Positions 35,516 through 42,695 of a stretch of 64,000 nucleotides of DNA are shown piece after piece. The stretch is from contig JAYVXO010000264.1 of NCBI GenBank assembly GCA_043785105.1, positions 1-64,000 of the forward strand. The letters run 5' to 3'. Source of the stretch: Fimbriiglobus sp043785105. GTDB taxonomy: Bacteria; Planctomycetota; Planctomycetia; Gemmatales; Gemmataceae. The translations under genes and the position numbers were made by a program. The notes below the pieces were generated by a model. That model had not been told where the DNA came from. It ran no database searches and was given only the letters and a program-made list of their open reading frames with translations. How positions within the stretch are numbered: the first letter of the stretch is position 1; every line of letters starts with the position of its first letter.

Positions 35516-36262
35516 TTATCGACCCTCGCGCAGTCGATCGCCCAAGAAGTTTTCCAGATCGAGCACGTCGTATATTTTCTTAACGGTCTTGTCCACGTCG
35601 TACTCGACGCGGCGGAAGGTGATGGTTTCGTTGTCGAGGGTGACGTAGCAGGCGCGCCAATTGCCGTCACGGGGTTGGCCGACGGAGCCGACGTTGCAGA
35701 GCGTTTTCTTGCCGTCCAGTTTGTACGTACCGCTCATGTCTTCCGGCGAAATGAACTGCAAGCTTTCGGTGAAGATGCCCGGCACGTGGGTGTGGCCTTG
35801 GAAGCAGTACTTCTCCACGAGGGCGTAAATCCGCTCCATCTTGCGTTGGTTGTAGATGTCCTCGGGGAACACGTACTCGTTCAACGGGTTGCGTGCTGAG
35901 CCGTGGACGAACAGGTGGCCGTTCTCGCGGTGCGATCGGGGGCGTTCGGCGAGGAACTCCCAGCGCTTTTCGCGGATCGCTTTCGGCTCGGGGCCGGATT
36001 CGAGTTGCGCGCGGGTCCAGAAGATCGCCCGCTCCGCCGAGGCGTTGAACCCGTCCGGATCGAACATCGCCCCTTGGTCGTGGTTGCCCATCAACACGAG
36101 CTTGCAGTCGATGATGAGGTCGATACACTCCCGCGGGTTGGGGCCGTACCCGACGACATCGCCGAGACAGTAAATCTCGGTGATGCCCTGGGATTTAATG
36201 TCCACCAGCACCGCCTGGAGGGCTTCCAGGTTGCTGTGAATGTCGCTGATGATCGCCTTCAC
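35516..36262 (-). CDS. Metallophosphoesterase (YfcE/DR1281-like, diadenosine-tetraphosphatase type)
   Basis: 248 residues from a GTG at 36262. The frame is open to 36346, but family alignment begins exactly at VKAIISDIHSN. All dinuclear metal-site motifs are present: DIHSNLEAL, YCLGDVVGYGPNP, VLMGNHDQG, FVHGSARNPL and FQGHTHVPG, with VGSVGQPRDGNW near the end. The enzyme hydrolyses phosphomono- or diesters; the substrate is not determined by the sequence. Convergent with the sugar-kinase gene. Confidence 0.92.
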   Translation of the reverse strand: MKAIISDIHSNLEALQAVLVDIKSQGITEIYCLGDVVGYGPNPRECIDLIIDCKLVLMGNHDQGAMFDPDGFNASAERAIFWTRAQLESGPEPKAIREKRWEFLAERPRSHRENGHLFVHGSARNPLNEYVFPEDIYNQRKMERIYALVEKYCFQGHTHVPGIFTESLQFISPEDMSGTYKLDGKKTLCNVGSVGQPRDGNWRACYVTLDNETITFRRVEYDVDKTVKKIYDVLDLENFLGDRLREGR

Positions 36263-36488
36263 GCCGTAACTCTCTCGGTCAGGCCGGGTGAAACTCGCCC
36301 CGGCGTTATCCTGGGTATCATTGACAAGTATAGACCACAAGACCACTTCCGTAAACTAACACACTTGATTCGGCGGTCCGAATAGTGGTCAAGCGGGCAT
36401 TTTGGGTAACTCCGGCAAAATCCGGACAACCAATCGTAACGATCGTGCTGATCTCGACAAACGCCATCTCCGCCGACTCTATTCTACC

Positions 36489-37799
36489 TTAGACTTGACC
36501 ATAAACTTTGCGAATCCGCTCGATAAACGGCCGACTCGTCGCCTCGTACTGACGGAAGATTTCCCGACCGATCGTGTAAACCTCGACGGTTCCGGTGGCA
36601 ATAACGGTGGCGCTGCGGGGTTCATTCGTCACCAAGGAACGGTCACCAAAGAAATCTTGCGGCCCCAGTTCCGCGACCCCGCGAACGCTGGAACCGTCGT
36701 CCCGTTCGATGCGAACCACGCCCCGGCGAATCAAGTAAAACAGGCTCGCTTCCGTGACCGGATCGCCTTGGCGAATGATCGCATCACCGGCCCGAAACAC
36801 TTCCACGCAGCCCCGCAACTTTGCCGCGTCTACGGTGCGGACCGGGATGTCGGGATGTAACCCAATGCAGACGCTATCGGCGATCGCCTGTTGCTGTTCC
36901 GGCAATATCGCGGCAAAGAACCCGCACTTTCGCAACCCCTCCGCCACGAACAGTCGCTCCGCCACGACCACGTTCGACATGATCTTCCCGCGCTCCATGT
37001 GAACGATACGGTCGGCGCGATTCATGATCCGCGAATCGTGGGTGACGATCAAACTAGTGGAGCCTTTCTCGCGGGTCAGTTCCGGCAGCAGCTTGGCTTG
37101 CTCGTCGGTCAGGCGACCCGTTTCATCATCCGGCTCGCCGGGTTTGCGTACCAGTTTCGCCGTCTCCACGGCATCCCGTTCGCGGGCCAAGTGTTGCAGC
37201 AACGTGATGACCGCCAGCCCGGAGTTCGCGTCCAGCGCGGCAGTCGGTTCGTCGGCGAGAATTAACTTCGGCTTGTTGATGAGCGCCCGCGCAACGGCTA
37301 CCCGTTGCCGTTGCCCGCCGGACAAACCCGCCGGTTTGTAGCCCGTTCGCGCTGCCAGGCCGACGTAGGTCAGCAGCTTCTGAACTTCGGCTGCATCGCC
37401 CGGGCCGGCTGGGAAGAGTTCGCGGGCAAGCTGAATGTTTTGCGTCGCCTTCAACGAATCAAACAGATTGTGCCGTTGAAAAATGAACCCGATCAATCGC
37501 CGAGTTTGCACCAACCCGGCTTCGTCGAGTCCCATGAGGCAGTGGTATTTCCCCAGTACGCCGTCCCAGATTTGGATGTCGCCGGTTTGCAAACTTCGCA
37601 GGCCACCGATGAGTGTCAGAATCGTCGTCTTCCCAGACCCCGACGGCCCGCTCATGATGACCAGTTCACCGGGCATGACTTCAAGGTTGTTGTCAAAAAG
37701 CACCTGGGATGTCGCGTCGCCGCTGCCGAACGTGTGGTTCACCCCACGCACCCGCAACAACGGTTCCCCCGGCGGCGGCAATTGGTACGGCTCTGGCAT
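36489..37799 (-). CDS. ABC transporter ATPase fused to a cyclic-nucleotide-binding domain
   Basis: 436 residues; the ATG at 37799 has AAGGAGTGTTG directly before it. Residues about 15-285 are an ATPase of the LolD/MacB/DevA class: GPSGSGKTT (Walker A), the Q-loop FIFQRHNL, LSGGQRQRVAVARA (signature), LILADEPTAALD (Walker B) and LIVTHDSRI (H-loop). A 45-residue insertion (ETAKLVRKPGEPDDETGR and on) separates the D-loop from the H-loop, unusual for this class. Residues about 310-435 form a cNMP-binding/CRP-type domain (FRAGDAIIRQGDP, then GELG-like GVAELGPQDFFGDRSLVTNEPRSA). No permease gene is adjacent. The domain may make transport or substrate release respond to a ligand. Divergent from nothing; upstream lies a repeat element. 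Confidence 0.92.
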   Translation of the reverse strand: MPEPYQLPPPGEPLLRVRGVNHTFGSGDATSQVLFDNNLEVMPGELVIMSGPSGSGKTTILTLIGGLRSLQTGDIQIWDGVLGKYHCLMGLDEAGLVQTRRLIGFIFQRHNLFDSLKATQNIQLARELFPAGPGDAAEVQKLLTYVGLAARTGYKPAGLSGGQRQRVAVARALINKPKLILADEPTAALDANSGLAVITLLQHLARERDAVETAKLVRKPGEPDDETGRLTDEQAKLLPELTREKGSTSLIVTHDSRIMNRADRIVHMERGKIMSNVVVAERLFVAEGLRKCGFFAAILPEQQQAIADSVCIGLHPDIPVRTVDAAKLRGCVEVFRAGDAIIRQGDPVTEASLFYLIRRGVVRIERDDGSSVRGVAELGPQDFFGDRSLVTNEPRSATVIATGTVEVYTIGREIFRQYEATSRPFIERIRKVYGQV

Positions 37800-37871
37800 C
37801 AACACTCCTTGGCTCAAAACAATCACCACGAATCACATCATGTTAAGATAGAACCGCGTGACACTCCCAAT

Positions 37872-38060
37872 GGGGCTGGCAAAATTTTCTGGCACTCCTT
37901 CTGAACAGGCTTTCGGCCCTGAAAGGGTCGTTCTATCAGCCCAGGGCCATGCCCTGGGAACCGGCACCCAGGGCATGGCCCTGGGCTAACAGAACGTGCC
38001 TTTCAGGCCCGAAAACCATGAGCATTCTACCGCCCGAATAATTTGCCAGACCTCTCCCAA
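37872..38060. repeat. Nested palindromic element (CCCAGGGCATGGCCCTGGG type)
   Basis: Inner arms AGCCCAGGGCCATGCCCTGGG-type at 37938-37958 and 37967-37987 are exact complements over 21 bases. Flanking them, 37909-37934 (CTTTCGGCCCTGAAAGG and CGTTCT) and 37991-38018 (AGAACGTGCCTTTCAGG and CCGAAAA) form an imperfect outer pair. TGGCAAA-type ends lie beyond (37876 and 38044). A degenerate relative is present near 58300-58410 (CAGGGCCGAAAACCC, TTTTTGCCAGACC). No gene. Confidence 0.75.
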
Positions 38061-38160
38061 TTCGTTGGCTGTTGACGTTCGATATTGTAGCGGCGTGAGC
38101 CGCAGGAGGGATGCCAACGACTAGCTAATGCTTGAGCGGAGTGGTGAAAGGAATTCGTGT

Positions 38161-38445
38161 TCAGTAGTTTCGTTTGGCGCGTTGGTCGGCACTGGTTGCC
38201 ATCGAGAAAAACATGTCCAACGTGGTGGCAACGATCGCGGATTCGAGCCAGCGGGTGAGCTGGTCGAGATCGCTGATGCCGCGAATTGTGGAGATGACAT
38301 CGTAAGGGGCTTCCGGGAACCGCAACCGCATGACTTTGAGGACATCGCTACGCCGGGCTTCGAGCATCCCGATCGCCAACCCCTCGGCCATGCCCTCCGC
38401 GCGCCCTTCGGCCATCCAGGTTTCTTTGAATGCAAGTGCTGACAT
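38161..38445 (-). CDS. C-terminal Rpn/PDDEXK-transposase-type fragment, 94 aa
   Basis: The ATG at 38445 has AGGAG seven bases upstream, so it is translatable. The sequence has the repetitive AEGRAEGMAEGLAIGMLEARR linker, followed by VLKVMRLRFPEAPYDVISTI and DLDQLTRWLESAI, which is the conserved tail of Rpn-family recombination-promoting nucleases or related DUF4351 proteins. The nuclease domain that should precede the linker is absent, and no trace of it is seen upstream. Either a truncated descendant or one of the short stand-alone versions found in planctomycetes. Activity as a nuclease is excluded by the lack of the domain. Confidence 0.7.
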   Translation of the reverse strand: MSALAFKETWMAEGRAEGMAEGLAIGMLEARRSDVLKVMRLRFPEAPYDVISTIRGISDLDQLTRWLESAIVATTLDMFFSMATSADQRAKRNY

Positions 38446-38523
38446 GGTTCAACTCCTGACACGTTGTTCGCAGTCCCAGTCAGGCAAGGGTAGTACAAAA
38501 GCAAGGTGTGGGGAATAAAAAAA

Positions 38524-38545
38524 GGCTCTCGAAGTATCGAGAGCC
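38524..38545 (-). terminator. Intrinsic terminator of csrA
   Basis: GGCTCTCGA/TCGAGAGCC arms form a 9-bp stem around AGTA. On the minus strand the stem is followed by seven T residues (38517-38523 on plus are A). It lies 79 bases after the csrA stop: a classical rho-independent terminator. Confidence 0.92.
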
Positions 38546-38623
38546 TGAGCAAGCACGGTTTATCAAGTCAGTTGGAGGGTGAAATCGCTGACTTAGGTTT
38601 GGTGCTTGAGATCGTCGTTGTTG

Positions 38624-38821
38624 TCAGGACGCCGATGGCAGCTTCTGCGGCATCGTCGGTTGCTGCCCATTCAGGGGCAAAAGTTCTTGGCGGTAAATCG
38701 GGACATCACGCGGGGCTTCGATGCCCAAGCGAATCTTACCACGGTCGATATCGACAACCGTAATACAGATATTGTCACCGATAAATATCTTCTCACCCAG
38801 TTTCCGACTGAGAACCAACAT
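38624..38821 (-). CDS. csrA: Carbon storage regulator CsrA
   Basis: 65 residues from the ATG at 38821 with GGAGGG eight bases upstream; a start at 38854 would add 11 unrelated residues. The core is clear: MLVLSRKLGEKIFIGDN, ITVVDIDRGKIRLGIEAPRDVPIYRQEL, including the RNA-contacting N-terminal strand (LSRK) and the second RNA-binding strand (RxELL). CsrA dimers bind GGA motifs in 5' leaders and alter translation or decay. The C-terminal 15 residues (GQQPTMPQKLPSAS) are a flexible tail. Single-gene unit with its own terminator. Confidence 0.96.
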   Translation of the reverse strand: MLVLSRKLGEKIFIGDNICITVVDIDRGKIRLGIEAPRDVPIYRQELLPLNGQQPTMPQKLPSAS

Positions 38822-39174
38822 TGCTGCGACCCTCCGTTGAGCGTAATCCTGCACGCTATTGCTGCAGAATTGTACGCCACGATTTGGAGCGCCGCCGAAC
38901 CGGGTGCGGGAAATTCTGTTGGGGCAGGTCTGGTGAGGTAGCCTGCGTCGTCATGAGCGGCGCAGCCAAACCCCAGCGGACCGTAATGAAATCGTTGAAC
39001 TCTCACGGAATGCTAAGCAGACCGTGGTTTGCGCGCTGTCGTTGCGGTGTCATGACAAGAATTCACTGTGGTGCAAGTAAAAAATTGCAAAATCGGTCGG
39101 ATTGACCCAATCGACAGGAATCGGACATCTGGGTAAACTGAGCGCAAAGCGAGTTGTCAATGCACTGACACTCT
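38822..39174. other. Gene-free region upstream of csrA
   Basis: 353 bases between csrA and the end of the next minus-strand gene. It should hold the csrA promoter; a TACAAT hexamer on the minus strand near 38870 is the only -10-like sequence I can point to, without a good -35. The plus-strand frame here has no SD and no recognisable protein. Confidence 0.45.
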
Positions 39175-41364
39175 TTACGGGATCTCGGTCGCTTCAAACT
39201 GCGCGACGAAAAAAATCTGTTCGAGGGTGTCATTGGGACGATACTCGGCGGGTGGTTTACAGATGAAGCGGATCGTGTGCCGACCCGGTGGGACAACGAT
39301 GGTGTAGGCTTTGGAGGTCACGTCGCGGTTAACGGGGAACCGATCGGACCAGATCGCACCCTCAATTTTCAAATCCGCAGTCTCGGACCAACTCGTGCCG
39401 AACACCATGTTGCATTGAAAGCGACGGGTCCGATCGGTCGGGTTGACTAGAACCAGTTCCCCGCGTCGGCTACACCAGCGGTGCTTCGATTCTTGCCCGA
39501 TTGGCTCAAAGCTGACGAACCCATGCAACCACAAAACCTGTAGCCGTTCCTGCTCCTGACGACGAAGTGCCACAAGTTCAACGGAGCGTTCCGCCTCCAA
39601 GCGAGCCTTGTAACTTCGCAAGTCGATGAAGGCTTGCTGGCCATCGACGTGGCGCAACGGCAGTGTGGTGTTCCCGGTTCGCAGTTGGATTTCGGCGACC
39701 AGTTTTTCACCCACGGTCGGGGGATACCCGCGTGTGTCGATGAACAGCCCATCGAAGCCTTGCACGATCAACGCGAGAAGCATTTCGTCAGGCGGCAAGT
39801 TCACGACGTGACGCTGCACGAGATCGACTTCGCGGCCTTTCATCGCGCCGAAACTCCACCGCACCGTGCGGGTGTGTAAATAACCCCGGTTGTGAACGTA
39901 CCCGCCAGCAAGGGGCGTGGCGTAGTCTTCGGGGTACTTCACGTAAGGCAACATGAAGACCATGCCGCCCGGAACGGCTTGTTCGATTTGGCCGAAGAAC
40001 GCCGCGTCGTCCTGATACCTCTTCGCCACGGCGGTCCGCGCACCCGCCGCATCCGCACGGAACCACGGTCGCGCCAACTCGTCCCACAGCCCGACAACAG
40101 CAAGGAGTGATAACAGCAAGACCCGGACGAATCGCGGCCTTTTGTTGAGTAATTGATCGACTGCCCACAACGCAGCAAACAGGGCGAAGAACGCGATATA
40201 AATCGACACCCGGTTATACGCCCGCACTTGGGGGGTGATGAGAAAACTGAACAGCGAACCCAGACCGCCGATCGTTCCCAACAGGACTAGGAACACCGTG
40301 AGTGCGGCCAGCGGACTGAGTGGCCAACCCGGCCGCGTGGGCCGGATTAGGACGACCAAAAGTAAAAGCAATCCGGCCGTGCCGACCAGACCGAGGCTAC
40401 CGTCCCGATTTTCGTTTTCGAGCGGCCGCCCTTTGATGTTGTACGTCGATCGCAGGTCGGCCAGGGTTTGGCTTTGATGGCCCGTGACTGGCAAAACCAG
40501 ATGCGTCAACTTCATCCCGTGGACCTCCGCCTCCAGGGAATGCCGGACGTGCGTAGCCGAATTGTGACCGTTCTTCCACTGATAAAGAAACGTCGGGGCA
40601 TGGTTGGCGGCACCGACAATGACAACCACGCCGATGAGTAGCGCAGCCGACGCAGACGCCCGCCAAGTACCCGTTAGCGCCCAGCCGTAGCACCCCGCAA
40701 GTAGGTACAACGCACAGGCAAAAAAGGCGTAGTACGCCCCCGCCGACCCCGTGGCCACCGCGACGAGCAGCACCACAACCGCATCCCAACTTCGCAACGA
40801 AACGCGATACTGCCCCCGACACAACTTCACCGCCAGCATCGCCGAAAGCGGCACGACGTAGTACGCCGCGAGGAAGTAGTGGTGCTCCCCGCGCAAGTAG
40901 TGGTACGGCTGAAACGCATACAGCAACCCACCCACGCCCGCCGCCATCCGCGACAAGTGAAAATGCCGCAGCACCAGCATCATCGTGACCACAGTCAGCG
41001 GATACGTGGCCAGGTAATACAGGTTGAAAACCAACCCAGTATCGTGGGTGAAGACCGCCATCAACCGGATGATTAGAAAATGCAGATGATCGACAATCGG
41101 AAAATCATGTAGCTCCTGAACCCCCGGCGCCCCGAGTCGAGCATTCCGCCAGTGATGGCCCCCCTCCACTGTTTCCTTCACCAGCGGCAGTATCAGCAAC
41201 GTGTCTTCGTCGTACTCAAACGGAATCGACAGGTCAGTATCAAACAGCTTCAACCCGAAAATCAGAATCAGAATGCTGACGAGAATGAACAGGAAGTAAG
41301 AAGCGGATTCGACCCACAAACCGGAACGGTTCCGGCCTTCGCTCGTCGTCTGGTCTGGTGTCAT
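39175..41364 (-). CDS. Polytopic GT-C-like membrane protein
   Basis: 729 residues from the ATG at 41364 (MTPDQTTSEGR); the frame stays open to 41877, but the extra 171 residues are translated palindromic repeat and are rejected. Residues 15-450 contain about 10-12 membrane helices; the first (ASYFLFILVSILILIFGLKL) is followed by a large extracytoplasmic loop with acidic DTDLSIPFEYDED. This loop and layout recall GT-C glycosyltransferases and YfhO/ArnT-type proteins acting on lipid-linked sugars. The C-terminal 230 residues are an external soluble domain (FMLPYVKYPEDYATPLAGGY; FIDTRGYPP) with a beta-sandwich-like end. No catalytic residue can be assigned with confidence. Confidence 0.8.
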   Translation of the reverse strand: MTPDQTTSEGRNRSGLWVESASYFLFILVSILILIFGLKLFDTDLSIPFEYDEDTLLILPLVKETVEGGHHWRNARLGAPGVQELHDFPIVDHLHFLIIRLMAVFTHDTGLVFNLYYLATYPLTVVTMMLVLRHFHLSRMAAGVGGLLYAFQPYHYLRGEHHYFLAAYYVVPLSAMLAVKLCRGQYRVSLRSWDAVVVLLVAVATGSAGAYYAFFACALYLLAGCYGWALTGTWRASASAALLIGVVVIVGAANHAPTFLYQWKNGHNSATHVRHSLEAEVHGMKLTHLVLPVTGHQSQTLADLRSTYNIKGRPLENENRDGSLGLVGTAGLLLLLVVLIRPTRPGWPLSPLAALTVFLVLLGTIGGLGSLFSFLITPQVRAYNRVSIYIAFFALFAALWAVDQLLNKRPRFVRVLLLSLLAVVGLWDELARPWFRADAAGARTAVAKRYQDDAAFFGQIEQAVPGGMVFMLPYVKYPEDYATPLAGGYVHNRGYLHTRTVRWSFGAMKGREVDLVQRHVVNLPPDEMLLALIVQGFDGLFIDTRGYPPTVGEKLVAEIQLRTGNTTLPLRHVDGQQAFIDLRSYKARLEAERSVELVALRRQEQERLQVLWLHGFVSFEPIGQESKHRWCSRRGELVLVNPTDRTRRFQCNMVFGTSWSETADLKIEGAIWSDRFPVNRDVTSKAYTIVVPPGRHTIRFICKPPAEYRPNDTLEQIFFVAQFEATEIP

Positions 41365-41465
41365 CGGCGACGTTCCCTGGCTTCGTAACGAGCGAGATCC
41401 CGTTCGTTCGGATGGGTAATGAGTTCGGTTCCGTCGCGTCACTTGGGGTAACCGACGACTCCATT

Positions 41466-41689
41466 GGAGTACCCCGCAGGGGTTGAAGATAATAGCCCAG
41501 GGTCGCGGCGCTTCGCCGCGCACCCTGGGTCGAACCGGGAACGGATCGTACCCCGCAGGGGTTCCATCGTTCCGCGTGGCGCAGGATGGAACCCCTGCGG
41601 GGTACGGCCGGGGTGGCGTCGGGAACCCAGGGTGCGCGGCGAAGCGCCGCGACCCTGGGCTATTATCTTCAACCCCTGCGGGGTACTCC
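41466..41689. repeat. Nested palindromic element with 65-bp perfect arms
   Basis: Left arm 41466-41530 and right arm 41625-41689 are exact reverse complements over 65 bases (GGAGTACCCCGCAGGGGTTG at the outside). The inner pair 41548-41568 and 41585-41605 (GTACCCCGCAGGGGTTCCAT) is again exact over 21 bases and shares the CCCCGCAGGGGTT core with the outer arms. The element fills the divergent gap between the GT-C-like gene and the DUF1080 gene and contains no gene; long frames through it on both strands code only for repeat-derived peptides. Confidence 0.92.
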
Positions 41690-41875
41690 GAAATTGCAAC
41701 TTCAAAAGCTGCGCTCAAACCCCAGGGATACTCGTCAGTAATCACCACGAGGTATGGCTGAGAATTTGTACAGAATTGCGAATCGACGCCATCACTCGAC
41801 AACTGTTGGCTCGGGTGTGATACTAACCCGACGTTGGTTGGCTTCCGCCACACGCTTCCTTTCCGAGGCTCTTCC

Positions 41876-42640
41876 ATGCGCTGCCGCTACTTGTTGGTAT
41901 TGATCCCGATGTTCCTGCTGGCCACCCTTGAAACCAACGCAGAACCGCCGAAATCGCAGACGTTCAGCGAGGACGGTTTCGTGCCGATCTTCGACGGGAA
42001 GACGCTAAAAGGTTGGACGGTCTCGGCGAAGACCGGCCACAGTCGGACGACGAAAAACAAGTCAGGCGGCAAGTGGGTCGTCGAAGACGGCGCGATCATC
42101 GGTAGCCAGGACGTGCCGGGCAACGGCGGGATCATCATCACCGAAAAAGAGTACACGGACTTTGAAGTGGCGCTCGAAATGAAGAACGACTTCGGCCCGG
42201 ATAGCGGCCTGTTCTTGCGGAGCAACGACCGGGGCCAAGCCTACCAAGCGATGATTGATTACCACGCCGACGGCAACTTGATGGGCATTTACGGCGAAGG
42301 CATCGGTGGGTTCAAGTCCAACAACTACAAGTTCGACAAGAAGGTCACCGACATCATTGAAGAGAAGAACGCGACGCCGTTGCCCGTGTCGCCGAAAGAC
42401 TGGCCGACCTTCTGGAAGCACGGCGAGTGGAACGAACTGCGTGCCCGCGTCGTCGGCAACCCGCCCACGATCACCACCTGGATTCGTGGCGTGAAGTTCG
42501 CGGAGTGGACCGACGAGCGCAAAACCGGCAACATCCCGACGAAGGGTGGCATCGCCCTGCAAGTCCACGGCGGCGGCGATTACACCAAACAGTTCGTCCG
42601 CTACCGCAACATCCGTGTGAAGGAACTGTCCGGGAAATAA
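41876..42640 (+). CDS. DUF1080 (3-keto-disaccharide hydrolase) protein, secreted
   Basis: 254 residues; the ATG at 41876 has GAGG seven bases upstream. The signal peptide (YLLVLIPMFLLATLETNA) is followed by the DUF1080 beta-sandwich: FVPIFDGKTLKGWTVSAKTG, WVVEDGAIIGSQD, YTDFEVALEMKNDFGPDSGL FLRSN, WNELRARVVGNPPTITTWI and GGIALQVHGG. The domain is concanavalin-like; many such proteins are in carbohydrate-degradation loci of planctomycetes, and some members hydrolyse 3-keto-glycosides. Predicted periplasmic or surface. Its end overlaps the hairpin shared with the opposing esterase gene. Confidence 0.94.
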   Translation: MRCRYLLVLIPMFLLATLETNAEPPKSQTFSEDGFVPIFDGKTLKGWTVSAKTGHSRTTKNKSGGKWVVEDGAIIGSQDVPGNGGIIITEKEYTDFEVALEMKNDFGPDSGLFLRSNDRGQAYQAMIDYHADGNLMGIYGEGIGGFKSNNYKFDKKVTDIIEEKNATPLPVSPKDWPTFWKHGEWNELRARVVGNPPTITTWIRGVKFAEWTDERKTGNIPTKGGIALQVHGGGDYTKQFVRYRNIRVKELSGK

Positions 42641-42654
42641 GGCTCGACGGCTCT

Positions 42655-42695
42655 CCGGGAGTCACCAGTTTTTCGGTAACAATGGTTACTCCCGG
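42655..42695. terminator. Hairpin at the end of two convergent genes
   Basis: CCGGGAGT at 42655-42662 pairs with ACTCCCGG at 42688-42695, with CACC/GGTT continuing the stem. It overlaps the last codons and stop of the minus-strand esterase gene and follows the DUF1080 stop by 15 bases. A TTTTT run lies in the loop on the plus strand. Confidence 0.5.

Noticed and set aside
41464..41820. 118-aa and 92-aa plus-strand frames in the repeat before DUF1080
   Set aside because: They encode the palindromic unit forwards and backwards (PAGV, NPCGV peptides) and have no ribosome site.
39175..41877. Full 900-aa version of the GT-C-like protein
   Set aside because: First 171 residues are translated palindromic repeat. 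A normal N-terminus and membrane helix start after the ATG at 41364.
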